Shown here piece by piece: positions 23,013 through 30,498 of a stretch of DNA of 42,992 nt (within the stretch, counting starts at the first letter, position 1; every line of letters begins with the position of its first letter). This DNA comes from Methanofollis sp. UBA420 (GTDB lineage: Archaea; Halobacteriota; Methanomicrobia; Methanomicrobiales; Methanofollaceae): contig NZ_DAGX01000003.1 in the NCBI RefSeq assembly GCF_002498315.1, positions 3,717 to 46,708 on the forward strand, written 5' to 3'. Made by a program: the position numbers and the translations under genes. The notes beneath the pieces were generated by a model, which was not told the DNA's origin, did not search any database, and saw nothing but the letters and a program-made list of their open reading frames with translations.

Positions 23013-23996
23013 TTATTCCGGGCCTTTTGTCTCCATCACGCTCGCAAGCCAGCGTGTCTCCTCCGATGATTCAAGCAGGGTTTTTGCGGCAAGGGTGAGC
23101 GGTACAGCAAGAAACATGCCCGGGATCCCGAGCACCCATGTCCAGAAAAAGAGGGAGACGACGGTGATGGCAGGGGAAAGGCCAGGGACTTTTGCGGCTT
23201 TGGGCGTTGCGAAGCCTCTTTCTGCAAGGAGGTTGATCGCGGCGATGCCGGCGACGACAGCCACAGCCCCCGGCGTCCCGTACTCCAGCCATGCCATCCC
23301 GATGGGAGGGATGGCCGCGATCCAGATGCCGATGAACGGGATAAAAGAGAGGATGAAAACGAGCAACCCCCAGAGCAGGGGGAAATCGACCCCGATCACG
23401 GCGAGGAAGAATCCTGTCCCGGCGCCGGTGACCAGGGCGGCCCGGCCCCTCGCGGTGAAATGACCGACGACCGCATCAGAGTACCGACCGAACCCCCATC
23501 CTTCCCCGGCCGCGGGGAGGAGGAACGCGGTGACCAGCAGAACCAGAAAAAATTCGGCGAGCAGTCCGGCGAGGCCCGCAAGCACGCTCACGATAGAGGG
23601 ACGGAAGGGAGAATCTCCGGGGATGGCCGGAATATCTCCGGGCGAGATCCCTGTCCCCGGGAAGAATGACATGACCCGCTCGATCTGTACCCTGAGCATC
23701 TCCTGGTAGGCGGGCAGGGCCTCCCCCATCTGCACGAGGGAGGTGGAGAGCACCCAGAGGAGAAAGGCGCAGAAAAGGACGATCATGCCCATCACGACAA
23801 GGGTCGCCGCACCCCGGGGCATCCCTTTCTCGATGAGTCTGTGCTGGAGGGGGGCCATGAGGACGGCGATGAGAAATGCAAACAGGACCGGGTTGAGGAG
23901 GTCTGCGCCGGCGTGCATGCCGGCGGCCACGATAACAAAGGTAGCTCCACAGATAAGGGCCGTCCCCGTCGGGCTCCTGATGATGCCGGCGCTCAT
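23013..23996 (-). CDS. AI-2E family transporter (UPF0118)
   Basis: A 327-residue protein with about seven or eight helices. Paired N-terminal helices, a long amphipathic segment (residues 85-130) and the C-terminal block Phe-Ile-Pro-Phe-Ile-Gly-Ile-Trp-Ile-Ala-Ala-Ile-Pro-Pro, then Gly-Ile-Pro-Gly-Met-Phe-Leu-Ala-Val-Pro-Leu-Thr, are typical of the AI-2E/PerM family. Named for autoinducer-2 export, many members move sodium or protons instead. A minus-strand TATA (cataaatatc, 24046-24055) gives it its own promoter. Confidence 0.88.
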   Translation of the reverse strand: MSAGIIRSPTGTALICGATFVIVAAGMHAGADLLNPVLFAFLIAVLMAPLQHRLIEKGMPRGAATLVVMGMIVLFCAFLLWVLSTSLVQMGEALPAYQEMLRVQIERVMSFFPGTGISPGDIPAIPGDSPFRPSIVSVLAGLAGLLAEFFLVLLVTAFLLPAAGEGWGFGRYSDAVVGHFTARGRAALVTGAGTGFFLAVIGVDFPLLWGLLVFILSFIPFIGIWIAAIPPIGMAWLEYGTPGAVAVVAGIAAINLLAERGFATPKAAKVPGLSPAITVVSLFFWTWVLGIPGMFLAVPLTLAAKTLLESSEETRWLASVMETKGPE

Positions 23997-24051
23997 CCGG
24001 TTTCCCCCCCGCGTGTCCGGTGCATGTCCGGCATGGACGTGATCGCGATAT

Positions 24052-24624
24052 TTATGCCTGCCGCGGACCTGCCGGCACCCCGCCGATCTCGATAACGCCG
24101 TCTGAGATGGCGGTCAGCCGCGCGAGGAGGGCGGGGTCGAGGCCAGACTCCACGGCGAGGAAGATGCCTGAGATCTCCAGTATTTTCAGTTTGCTTGTGA
24201 GATAGTGGATGAACTTCAGAAGATCCGCGGATGAGATATAGATGAGCATTGCGTTGATGGAATCGACGAGGATGCAGGTCTTTTGCTCACCCGGATCTTT
24301 CAGGGCCTCTGTTATGGCGATGGAGAGGCCGGTGAGGTCGTCCGGGCGGTGGAGGAAGATGCTTCCGGGCATGTCCTCCTGGGCGTCGCCGCCGGCGTAC
24401 TTCGTGACCGTGTCGATGAAGCGGAGACTGGCAGTATCGACGCCGTTTTTCTGGTAATGCCTGGCAAGAGAACGGGCCGGCTGGTTGATGGTGACGATGA
24501 CGACGCCGATCCCCTGCTCCATGACCTCCCTGACGGCGGCCAGGTTGCTCTCCCTGACCGAGCGTGCAGGCGAGAAGATCAGGACGATCCGGGGATTGTC
24601 GGGCGTGATGTCGAGGGCGCTCAC
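24052..24624 (-). CDS. RecA/KaiC-like protein with degenerate P-loop (module B)
   Basis: A 190-residue paralogue of the 6390-6944 product, similar over nearly the whole length. Shared blocks include Asn-Gln-Pro, Thr-Lys-Tyr-Ala-x-Gly-x-Ala-x-Glu-Asp, Asp-Leu-Thr, Met-Leu-Ile-Tyr-x-Ser-Ser, Phe-Leu-Ala-Val-Glu-x-Gly-Leu-Asp-Pro and Arg-Leu-Thr. The expected Walker A is Ser-Pro-Ala-Arg-Ser-Val-Arg-Glu-Ser-Asn, with even the lysine lost; the Walker B-like Cys-Ile-Leu-Val-Asp-Ser is kept. The GTG start at 24624 lies 9 bp after the stop of the PAS-GAF sensor. I infer a partner protein that reads the sensor state without hydrolysing ATP. Confidence 0.8.
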   Translation of the reverse strand: MSALDITPDNPRIVLIFSPARSVRESNLAAVREVMEQGIGVVIVTINQPARSLARHYQKNGVDTASLRFIDTVTKYAGGDAQEDMPGSIFLHRPDDLTGLSIAITEALKDPGEQKTCILVDSINAMLIYISSADLLKFIHYLTSKLKILEISGIFLAVESGLDPALLARLTAISDGVIEIGGVPAGPRQA

Positions 24625-24633
24625 ACCTCTTTC

Positions 24634-25785
24634 CTACCTCTGCAGGAAATGGCGGAATGCGTCGGGGATCTCGCGCCGCCCCTCCGCGATGGAGGCATTG
24701 AGCTCGCGGAGGTTCTCGGCGATCTGGTCGGCCGCCGCGATCTGGACCCTGATCTGGGTGAGGATCTCCTCCTTCGGAATGGTCTCGTCCCTGATATCGT
24801 CGTGGATCACCTTGAGGTTCTCCCGCAGGAGGGCGACCGGGTTTTTGAGCCTGAGGGCCGACTCGGTGATGTAGGCGAGCATCGTCTCTTCTGTCTCCTG
24901 CCGGCGGATCGCGGACCCGATGATGCCTGCCGCAGCCTCGAGTGTGTCGATCTCGACCTCGGTCCAGCGCCTCTCCTCCCGCGTCTCGTCAAAGCCGATG
25001 AACCCCCACCACCGGCCCCCGACATGTATCGGGACGATGACGAACGATTGAACCCCGAGCGCCTCCATGTTCCACCTTTCATCATTTTCGGCGGTCCTGA
25101 TGTCGGCAAAGACGGTTTTTCCGTCCCTGAGGTCCGCCTCCCAGGCACCGACTCCGGCCTTCTGATAGGAGAGCCCTCGAAGCCAGGTGGTGGCGATCTC
25201 GCCTCCTCTCCCCTCTCTGGTCCATTCGTACCGGCCTGTCATGAGGGTCTCGCCGGTCTCCTGATCTGTGGTGTTCTCGAAGAGGTAGACGCGGTGGACA
25301 TTGGTTGCCGTGCAGAGTCCGCGGAGGGCCCCGGGGATCTCCTCCTCCCAGGTGCGTGCCGCAAGGAAGCGGCCAGCCATGGTACTGATCGCCTCAAGAA
25401 TTGCGTCCCGCCTTTGGAGGGCGTGTGTCACCTGTTTTTTTCCGGTGATGTCAAGGACTGAGGCGATGAAGAGGTCACGGCCTGGGATAGTCCTGACAGT
25501 GACGGCAGCGTCGATAAAAGAACCGTCTTTCCGCTGCAGCCGCATCTCCCTGATCGCCGGCGCCGCCCCGGTCACGGCGAGGGCCGGGAGGTCGCCGCCC
25601 TCCGTGATCTGTGACCAATGCATCATCCCCTCGATCTCTGACCGCCCGTACCTCGTCATCCTGAGGAACCGGCGGTTCGCCCTGATGATCGTCGAGGAGC
25701 GGTCGGCAAGGACGATTCCATCGCCGCTGGCGTCGAAGACAGCCTCATAGAGGTCGGCATCGAAGCATACGTCTCTTCCGCTCAC
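24634..25785 (-). CDS. PAS-GAF sensor with histidine-less DHp-like tail (module B)
   Basis: A 383-residue soluble sensor. A PAS domain covers about residues 12-120 (Asp-Gly-Ile-Val-Leu-Ala-Asp, later Arg-Lys-Asp-Gly-Ser-Phe-Ile-Asp), and a GAF domain about 130-300 (Ser-Phe-Val-Ile-Val-Pro-Ile, Trp-Gly-Phe-Ile-Gly-Phe-Asp). Residues 302-383 are the same 82-residue helical tail as in module A. Its Ala-Leu-Arg-Leu-Lys-Asn-Pro-Val matches the kinase H-box except that Leu311 occupies the histidine position, and no ATPase domain follows. So it can sense a ligand but not autophosphorylate in the usual way. The GTG start at 25785 is ~26 bp from a palindromic TATA box, implying a leaderless message. 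Confidence 0.85.
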   Translation of the reverse strand: MSGRDVCFDADLYEAVFDASGDGIVLADRSSTIIRANRRFLRMTRYGRSEIEGMMHWSQITEGGDLPALAVTGAAPAIREMRLQRKDGSFIDAAVTVRTIPGRDLFIASVLDITGKKQVTHALQRRDAILEAISTMAGRFLAARTWEEEIPGALRGLCTATNVHRVYLFENTTDQETGETLMTGRYEWTREGRGGEIATTWLRGLSYQKAGVGAWEADLRDGKTVFADIRTAENDERWNMEALGVQSFVIVPIHVGGRWWGFIGFDETREERRWTEVEIDTLEAAAGIIGSAIRRQETEETMLAYITESALRLKNPVALLRENLKVIHDDIRDETIPKEEILTQIRVQIAAADQIAENLRELNASIAEGRREIPDAFRHFLQR

Positions 25786-25806
25786 AGAAATGAATGAGGA
25801 GTCCCT

Positions 25807-25816
25807 GTTATATAAC
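25807..25816. promoter_or_regulatory. symmetric TATA box between divergent genes
   Basis: gttatataac is a perfect 10-bp palindrome. On the minus strand it predicts a start at about 25786, right at the sensor GTG; on the plus strand at about 25836, ahead of the transporter. One TBP site may thus serve both directions. Confidence 0.5.
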
Positions 25817-25903
25817 CCCTGCTGTTTTTCCCTTTTTTGGTGGGTGTACAGGTCCGGAACTCCCTCTATGTCCCCGCAACACGTATCTGGTCAGTTCTCG
25901 AAA

Positions 25904-26824
25904 ATGTATGGGTACTTCATGCAGCAAAGGACATACGCGTATATCGCCGCCGTTTTCAACGCCTTCTTTATCGGCCTGAGTTTCCTCTTCGTCAAGGAGT
26001 CTCTGGCGGCTGCAGAGCCCTTCACGACTCTTGCCTTCCGTTTTGCCCTTTCCTTTGCTTTTATGCTGGTGCTGCTTGCGACAGGCGTCATCGCGGTACG
26101 CATCCCGGCAGACACGATCCGGGACCTCCTGGTCCTCTCTCTCATCCAGCCTGTCCTCTTCTTCTCCCTCCAGGCTTTCGGGTTGCTCTCCATATCCTCG
26201 TCAGAGGCCGGGATCATCTCCGCCTTCGTGCCTGTCTTCGTGGGCGTCCTCGGTCTCCTGCTGCTGGGCGAGCGGGTGAATGCGAAACAGTTTGTCGCCT
26301 TCTTCATCTCGATCGCCGGGATCGTGTGCCTCTTCTCTATGGGCGGGAACAACGGGGACGGCACCAGCTGGATGGGGATGGTCCTGACCCTGCTCTCCGC
26401 TCTTGCGACCTCGCTGTACATCGTCCTCGGCCGGAGGCTCACCCGGACCCTGGACCCTGTCAGCCTCACCTTCGGGATGATGCTCTGCGGGTGTGTCGCG
26501 TTTGTGGCGGCTGCGGTCGGGTGCGAGGGGCTGGACGCAGGCGGAGCAGTCCTGTTGCTCGGGGACACGGGTTTCATGCTGGACGTCCTCTATCTCGGCC
26601 TCTTTACCTCTGTCGGTACGTCTTTTCTTGCGATGTACAGCCTGAAGGATCTGGAGGCGGCGAAGGTGGGGATCATTCAGAACCTCTCTGTCGTCGTCTC
26701 TATTCTTGCCGGCGTGCTGGTGCTCCATGAGGCATTCCTCTCCTACCACGCGGTCGGGAGTCTCCTGATCATCGCCGGGGTGGTGCTCGCGAACGTCTGG
26801 GCCGACCCGGAGACGAAGCCGTAA
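25904..26824 (+). CDS. EamA/DMT family transporter
   Basis: A ~306-residue protein with ten helices in two EamA repeats: the first with Phe-Ile-Gly-Leu-Ser-Phe-Leu-Phe-Val-Lys-Glu and Thr-Thr-Leu-Ala-Phe-Arg-Phe, the second ending Ser-Val-Val-Val-Ser-Ile-Leu-Ala-Gly-Val-Leu-Val-Leu-His-Glu. The family exports or imports metabolites such as amino acids and purines; the substrate is unknown. The start is ambiguous: ATGs at 25868, 25904 and 25919 all lie after the predicted transcript start, and none has a strong Shine-Dalgarno. Confidence 0.88.
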   Translation: MYGYFMQQRTYAYIAAVFNAFFIGLSFLFVKESLAAAEPFTTLAFRFALSFAFMLVLLATGVIAVRIPADTIRDLLVLSLIQPVLFFSLQAFGLLSISSSEAGIISAFVPVFVGVLGLLLLGERVNAKQFVAFFISIAGIVCLFSMGGNNGDGTSWMGMVLTLLSALATSLYIVLGRRLTRTLDPVSLTFGMMLCGCVAFVAAAVGCEGLDAGGAVLLLGDTGFMLDVLYLGLFTSVGTSFLAMYSLKDLEAAKVGIIQNLSVVVSILAGVLVLHEAFLSYHAVGSLLIIAGVVLANVWADPETKP

Positions 26825-26971
26825 TTGTCGGGAATACCCTCATCTCCTGCCGAAAATTCCCTCCTCCCCTTTTTATCCCGGACCTGCCGATACTCTCATA
26901 TGGGATCAGGCACCCGGAGGGCATGATGAACCCCGGGCCGGCATGCCCGTCCCCGGGAGGATGGATCGATC

Positions 26972-27481
26972 ATGACGACAAAAGCGGATTTCACCACCGA
27001 AGAATGGAACCGTCTCCTGCAGGCGCCTGTCGCCGCGGGTTTTTCCGTGATGCTCGCCGATCCTGACTTCACCGGCATTCTCAGGGAGCTGAAGGCCCTG
27101 TCCCGGGCCTTCGACAGACTCGACGTCCCGCCGGAAGCGAAGGAACTGATCGGGTCACTGGTCGCCGACCTCAGGGAGATGTCGGAGAGGAAAGAGCGCC
27201 TTCCCGGCAGCGAGGACTTTACCGAGGGGAGGCCCGAAGAGATCAGGGCACGGATACTGGATGACCTCCGCGGCATCGGCCCCATCCTTGTTGTCAGGGC
27301 GACGACTGTCGAGGCGGAGGGGTTCAGGGAGTGGCTTCTCGGCATCGGCCGGGCCGTGGCGGAAGCGAGCAGGGAGGGCGGTTTCCTTGGCATCGGCGGT
27401 ACCCGCGTCAGCGAGAAGGAGAAGGCGGCCCTCCGGGAACTTGCAGAGGTGCTTGAGGTGCCGCTCCCCGCGGCGGTGTGA
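26972..27481 (+). CDS. conserved hypothetical cytoplasmic protein
   Basis: A 169-residue soluble, mostly helical protein. It begins Thr-Glu-Glu-Trp-Asn-Arg-Leu-Leu-Gln-Ala-Pro-Val-Ala-Ala-Gly, a start I associate with an uncharacterised family in methanogens and some bacteria. Charged helices follow, then a glycine-rich Gly-Phe-Leu-Gly-Ile-Gly-Gly-Thr-Arg-Val-Ser near residues 137-147 and a final helix. No catalytic motif is visible. A ggaggatgg site lies upstream of the ATG. It is monocistronic, facing the tRNA gene. Confidence 0.7.
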   Translation: MTTKADFTTEEWNRLLQAPVAAGFSVMLADPDFTGILRELKALSRAFDRLDVPPEAKELIGSLVADLREMSERKERLPGSEDFTEGRPEEIRARILDDLRGIGPILVVRATTVEAEGFREWLLGIGRAVAEASREGGFLGIGGTRVSEKEKAALRELAEVLEVPLPAAV

Positions 27482-27521
27482 GAGCCGCGGCTCCTGTCAT
27501 CGCTCTTTTCAGAAAAAGGAA

Positions 27522-27593
27522 TGGGCCCGGAGGGATTCGAACCCACGGCCACCCGGTTATGAGCCGGGCGCTCCACCACTAAGCTACGGGCCC
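27522..27593 (-). tRNA. tRNA with CAU anticodon (Ile2 or elongator Met)
   Basis: On the minus strand the cloverleaf is clear: acceptor gggcccg/cgggccc, D-arm with agcttagtggtggagc, anticodon arm cccgg-ctcataa-ccggg giving CAU, and T-loop ttcgaat. The discriminator is A and CCA is not encoded. The acceptor starting GGGCCC is more like archaeal tRNA-Ile2 (agmatidine-modified) than initiator Met. The second base pair of the T-stem is a U-U mismatch. A TATA-like agatataatg on the minus strand lies around 27643-27652. Confidence 0.9.
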
Positions 27594-27800
27594 GCGTGTA
27601 CGGGATCTTCTCGGGACACCCCTTCGCAGGGGAATACCTCCCGGTGCATTATATCTCTCGCACCCGGACCATATTAAATCTGCGTGCGTTCTCCCTGACG
27701 TTTCGATCAGGCACGATTTCTCCGTCCCCTCTCTCTTCCGGTATGCTCTGATCGCCGCACGCCCCCGGTCTTGCCCCGACCATAGGTTTCATGTATTGTG

Positions 27801-27810
27801 CTCATATGAG
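27801..27810. promoter_or_regulatory. palindrome upstream of the NifX/MinD operon
   Basis: ctcatatgag is a perfect 10-bp palindrome about 30-40 bp before the DUF5320 start, in the position expected for the TATA box. It may be the core promoter, an operator for the DUF134 regulator at the end of the operon, or both. Confidence 0.35.
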
Positions 27811-27840
27811 TACTATTGCCTGCAAGGGTTGGTGAACGAC

Positions 27841-28062
27841 ATGCCAGGATATGATGGAACAGGGCCGCGGGGATGTGGCCAGATGACAGGGGGGCGCCGC
27901 GGACCGTGCATGACGGCCAGGACCGCCCCGGGTGAGACCGGAGACGCGCCCGCACCGGAGCAGAACACCGTTCTGTACGGCATCGGAAGAGGCGGCATCC
28001 CGTGCGGATGCGGCAGAGGCCGTGGCAATGGCATGAGAGGGCGCCGTCCCGGCAGGTGGTGA
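27841..28062 (+). CDS. DUF5320-like Gly/Arg-rich small protein
   Basis: A 73-residue protein opening Met-Pro-Gly-Tyr-Asp-Gly-Thr-Gly-Pro-Arg-Gly, the DUF5320 signature, with several Gly-Arg and Cys residues in the C-terminal half (Gly-Ile-Pro-Cys-Gly-Cys-Gly-Arg-Gly-Arg-Gly). Such proteins regularly lead operons with NifX/NifB-like and MinD/Mrp-like genes in anaerobes; the role is unknown, possibly metal handling. Only 4 bp separate it from the next gene. Confidence 0.75.
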   Translation: MPGYDGTGPRGCGQMTGGRRGPCMTARTAPGETGDAPAPEQNTVLYGIGRGGIPCGCGRGRGNGMRGRRPGRW

Positions 28063-28066
28063 AAAG

Positions 28067-28435
28067 ATGAAACTTGCAATTGCACTCGATGGAGACTTCG
28101 TGTCCGACCATTTCGGCCACTGCGAAGCCTATGCACTCTTTGACGTCAACAGCGGGTCTGCATCCCGGCTTCCCGACCTTGCGAACCCCGGACACGAGCC
28201 CGGTTTCCTCCCCCGTTATCTTGCCGACCACGGTGTCAATGCCGTCGTCGCCGGTGGGATGGGGCCGCGGGCCGTCGACCTCTTCTGCCAGAACGGGATC
28301 GAGGTCTTCCTCGGGGCCTCCGGGCCTGTTGAGGCCGTCGCCGCGACATATGCTGCCGGGAAACTCGCTTCCGGTGAGAGTTCCTGCACCCATGGCGCGG
28401 AAGAGCACGAAAACTGCAACGGGGGATGTCAGTGA
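28067..28435 (+). CDS. NifX/NifB-C-like dinitrogenase cofactor-domain protein 1
   Basis: A 122-residue protein of PF02579. It begins Lys-Leu-Ala-Ile-Ala-Leu-Asp-Gly and has Asp-His-Phe-Gly-His-Cys-Glu-Ala-Tyr (residues 14-22), the usual cofactor-binding neighbourhood, then Val-Ala-Gly-Gly-Met-Gly-Pro-Arg-Ala-Val near 61. The C-terminal 20 residues add a Cys/His-rich tail (Ser-Ser-Cys-Thr-His and Asn-Cys-Asn-Gly-Gly-Cys) that may bind metal. Family members carry Fe-Mo or Fe-S cofactor precursors. No nitrogenase gene is in the window. Confidence 0.85.
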   Translation: MKLAIALDGDFVSDHFGHCEAYALFDVNSGSASRLPDLANPGHEPGFLPRYLADHGVNAVVAGGMGPRAVDLFCQNGIEVFLGASGPVEAVAATYAAGKLASGESSCTHGAEEHENCNGGCQ

Positions 28436-28767
28436 TCGTCTGCATCACGGCAGACGGCCCTGATTCCGACGCCCAGGTCCAGCCGCGTTTTGGCCGGGCC
28501 CCGTACTTCGTCTTTGCCGACACTGAGACCGGAACCTTTGACGCAGTGAAAAACCCGGTCGCAGATGCGCAGGGAGGCGTCGGTCCGCGTGCGGTCCAGA
28601 CCGTCCTCGACCACGGCGCCACCGCCCTCGTCACCGGGCATGTCGGCGGCAACGCCGCGAGTGCCATTCAGGCCTCAGGGATCAGGGCCTGCGCCTTCAA
28701 AGGTCAGGGCACCGTCTCAGCAGCGCTCGCGGCCTTCCTCGCCGGTGAACTCCCGTCCCTCCTCTGA
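28426..28767 (+). CDS. NifX-like dinitrogenase cofactor-domain protein 2
   Basis: A 113-residue PF02579 protein overlapping the preceding gene by 10 bp. Key parts are Val-Gln-Pro-Arg-Phe-Gly-Arg-Ala-Pro-Tyr-Phe (residues 18-28) and Gly-Gly-Val-Gly-Pro-Arg-Ala-Val-Gln-Thr. It lacks the Cys/His tail of the first copy, so the two are likely to have different roles, perhaps as a heterodimer. Confidence 0.85.
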   Translation: MSVIVCITADGPDSDAQVQPRFGRAPYFVFADTETGTFDAVKNPVADAQGGVGPRAVQTVLDHGATALVTGHVGGNAASAIQASGIRACAFKGQGTVSAALAAFLAGELPSLL

Positions 28768-28777
28768 CCCGACCGCC

Positions 28778-29629
28778 ATGAAGATCGTCGTTGCGAGCGG
28801 AAAAGGCGGCGCCGGGAAGACGATGGTCGCCGCAAACCTCGGCTATGTCCTCTCTCGCGACCGGGAGGTTACTCTCGTCGACTGCGACGTGGAGGAGCCG
28901 AACCTCCACCTCTTCTTCCCGGCGGAGACTGCCGACGTGGCGGTGACGGCCGAGAACCCGGTCTTCGACCCGGCCCTCTGCACGCAGTGCGGTGCATGCG
29001 GGAAATTCTGCCGGTACGGCGCGATCACCGTCCTCCGCGACCGCGTCCTCTTCTTCGCGGAACTCTGTCACTCCTGCGGCGGGTGTCGGATCGTCTGCCC
29101 TGAAGGTGTTATCACAGAAATCGGACGGGCGATCGGGAGGGTCGGCACGTCACACCCCCTGCCTGGCCTCACCCTCGTCTCCGGCTTCCTGAACGAGGGG
29201 GAAGTCCAGGCACCCTGTGTCGTGCGTGCGGCCCGTGCGGCCGCCGGGGAGCACTCCCTGATCATCCAGGACGCCGCACCGGGCGTCGCCTGTGCGGTGA
29301 TAGAGACGATAACTGGTTGCGACCTCTGCATTCTGGTGACAGAGTCGACGCCTTCAGGGCTTCACGACCTCGCCCTTGCTGTCGAGGCCGTGAGGATGCT
29401 CTCCCTCCCGGCGGGCGTCGTGATCAACAGGAGCGACGGCCGGGACGAGGCGGCAACCGCCTTCTGCCGGGAGCACGGCCTCCTCGTCCTCATGACCATC
29501 CCCTTTGGTCGGGAGATCGCTGCGGTCCAGAACCGGGGCGGCCTTGTCGCCCGTGACCTGCCGGGTTTCACGGAAAAGTTCGCCGCCCTGTACGCCGCCG
29601 CCATGCGCCTCTGCGGGGTGAAAGAATGA
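28778..29629 (+). CDS. MinD/Mrp-type P-loop ATPase with 2x[4Fe-4S] insert, copy 1
   Basis: A 283-residue ATPase. A deviant Walker A Gly-Lys-Gly-Gly-Ala-Gly-Lys-Thr (residues 8-15) is followed by Val-Asp-Cys-Asp-Val-Glu-Glu-Pro-Asn. A ferredoxin domain is inserted at about residues 65-110: Cys-Thr-Gln-Cys-Gly-Ala-Cys-Gly-Lys-Phe-Cys and Cys-His-Ser-Cys-Gly-Gly-Cys-Arg-Ile-Val-Cys-Pro, enough for two [4Fe-4S] clusters. The rest is the MinD fold. The family is thought to assemble or load metal clusters. It overlaps copy 2 by 4 bp (ATGA). Confidence 0.9.
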   Translation: MKIVVASGKGGAGKTMVAANLGYVLSRDREVTLVDCDVEEPNLHLFFPAETADVAVTAENPVFDPALCTQCGACGKFCRYGAITVLRDRVLFFAELCHSCGGCRIVCPEGVITEIGRAIGRVGTSHPLPGLTLVSGFLNEGEVQAPCVVRAARAAAGEHSLIIQDAAPGVACAVIETITGCDLCILVTESTPSGLHDLALAVEAVRMLSLPAGVVINRSDGRDEAATAFCREHGLLVLMTIPFGREIAAVQNRGGLVARDLPGFTEKFAALYAAAMRLCGVKE

Positions 29630-30498
29630 TCCGGATCGCGGTCGTGAGCGGGAAAGGAGGGACAGGGAAGACGATGGTCGCTGCCGCCCTCACCGACCTC
29701 CTCACGGTACCGAAGGTGCTCGCCGACTGCGACGTCGACGCGGCCAACCTCGAACTTTTCCTGGATCCGCGTCTCCTCGATGAGGAACCCTTCATGGGGT
29801 TGGAGAGGGCGTCGATCGATCCCGCTGTCTGCACCGGCTGCGGGGCCTGCGCCTCTTCCTGCCGTTTCGATGCGATTGCCTGCGAGGAAGACCGCTGCGC
29901 CGTCGATCCCCTGAGGTGCGAGGGGTGCGGCGTCTGCACTCTCGTCTGCCCTGCCGGTGCGGTGCACATGACACCTTTCAGGGCCGGGACGATCTATCGC
30001 TCCGAGACTGCCGCCGGGAAACTCGCTCATGCACGTCTCTCGCCCGGCGCCGGGAACTCAGGGCTGCTCGTCCACTCGGTGCGGCAGAAGGCCGAGGAGA
30101 TGGCCGGGGAGAGCCGCGTCCTCCTTGCCGACGGCCCGCCAGGCATCGGCTGCCCCCTCATCTCCACGATCAGCGGCATGGACGCCGTCCTGGCCGTCAC
30201 CGAGCCCGGCATCTCGGCCCTCCATGACCTGAGGAGACTGGTCACGGTCTGCCGGGGCTTCTCTCTCCGGATCTTCGTCGTGATCAATAAATTCGACCTT
30301 GAACCCTCGGTCTGTCGCCAGGTCGAGGACTTCTGCCGTGAAGAGGGGCTGCCCGTCATCGGGCACATCCCCTTTGACCCGGCCGTCCTCGCGGCCGTGC
30401 GGGAGGGCAGGCCTGTCACCCGCACCCCTTCGCCCGCATCGGAGGCCCTATATCAGATGGCCGAGCATCTCTCTGGAGAGCTGACGATCGATGGATGA
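29626..30498 (+). CDS. MinD/Mrp-type P-loop ATPase with 2x[4Fe-4S] insert, copy 2
   Basis: A 290-residue homologue of the previous product with Gly-Lys-Gly-Gly-Thr-Gly-Lys-Thr (residues 10-17), Asp-Cys-Asp-Val-Asp-Ala-Ala-Asn and the same two cluster motifs: Cys-Thr-Gly-Cys-Gly-Ala-Cys-Ala-Ser-Ser-Cys and Cys-Glu-Gly-Cys-Gly-Val-Cys-Thr-Leu-Val-Cys-Pro. The signalling Gly-Pro-Pro-Gly-Ile-Gly-Cys-Pro near 181 replaces the Ala-Ala-Pro-Gly-Val-Ala-Cys of copy 1. The tandem arrangement suggests a heterodimer, since MinD-type ATPases work as dimers. Its stop overlaps the DUF134 start. Confidence 0.9.
   Translation: MIRIAVVSGKGGTGKTMVAAALTDLLTVPKVLADCDVDAANLELFLDPRLLDEEPFMGLERASIDPAVCTGCGACASSCRFDAIACEEDRCAVDPLRCEGCGVCTLVCPAGAVHMTPFRAGTIYRSETAAGKLAHARLSPGAGNSGLLVHSVRQKAEEMAGESRVLLADGPPGIGCPLISTISGMDAVLAVTEPGISALHDLRRLVTVCRGFSLRIFVVINKFDLEPSVCRQVEDFCREEGLPVIGHIPFDPAVLAAVREGRPVTRTPSPASEALYQMAEHLSGELTIDG

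Noticed and set aside
28067..30498. Nitrogenase gene cluster
   Set aside because: Only NifX-like and MinD-like proteins are present; no nifH, nifD, nifK or true nifB radical-SAM gene is in the window.
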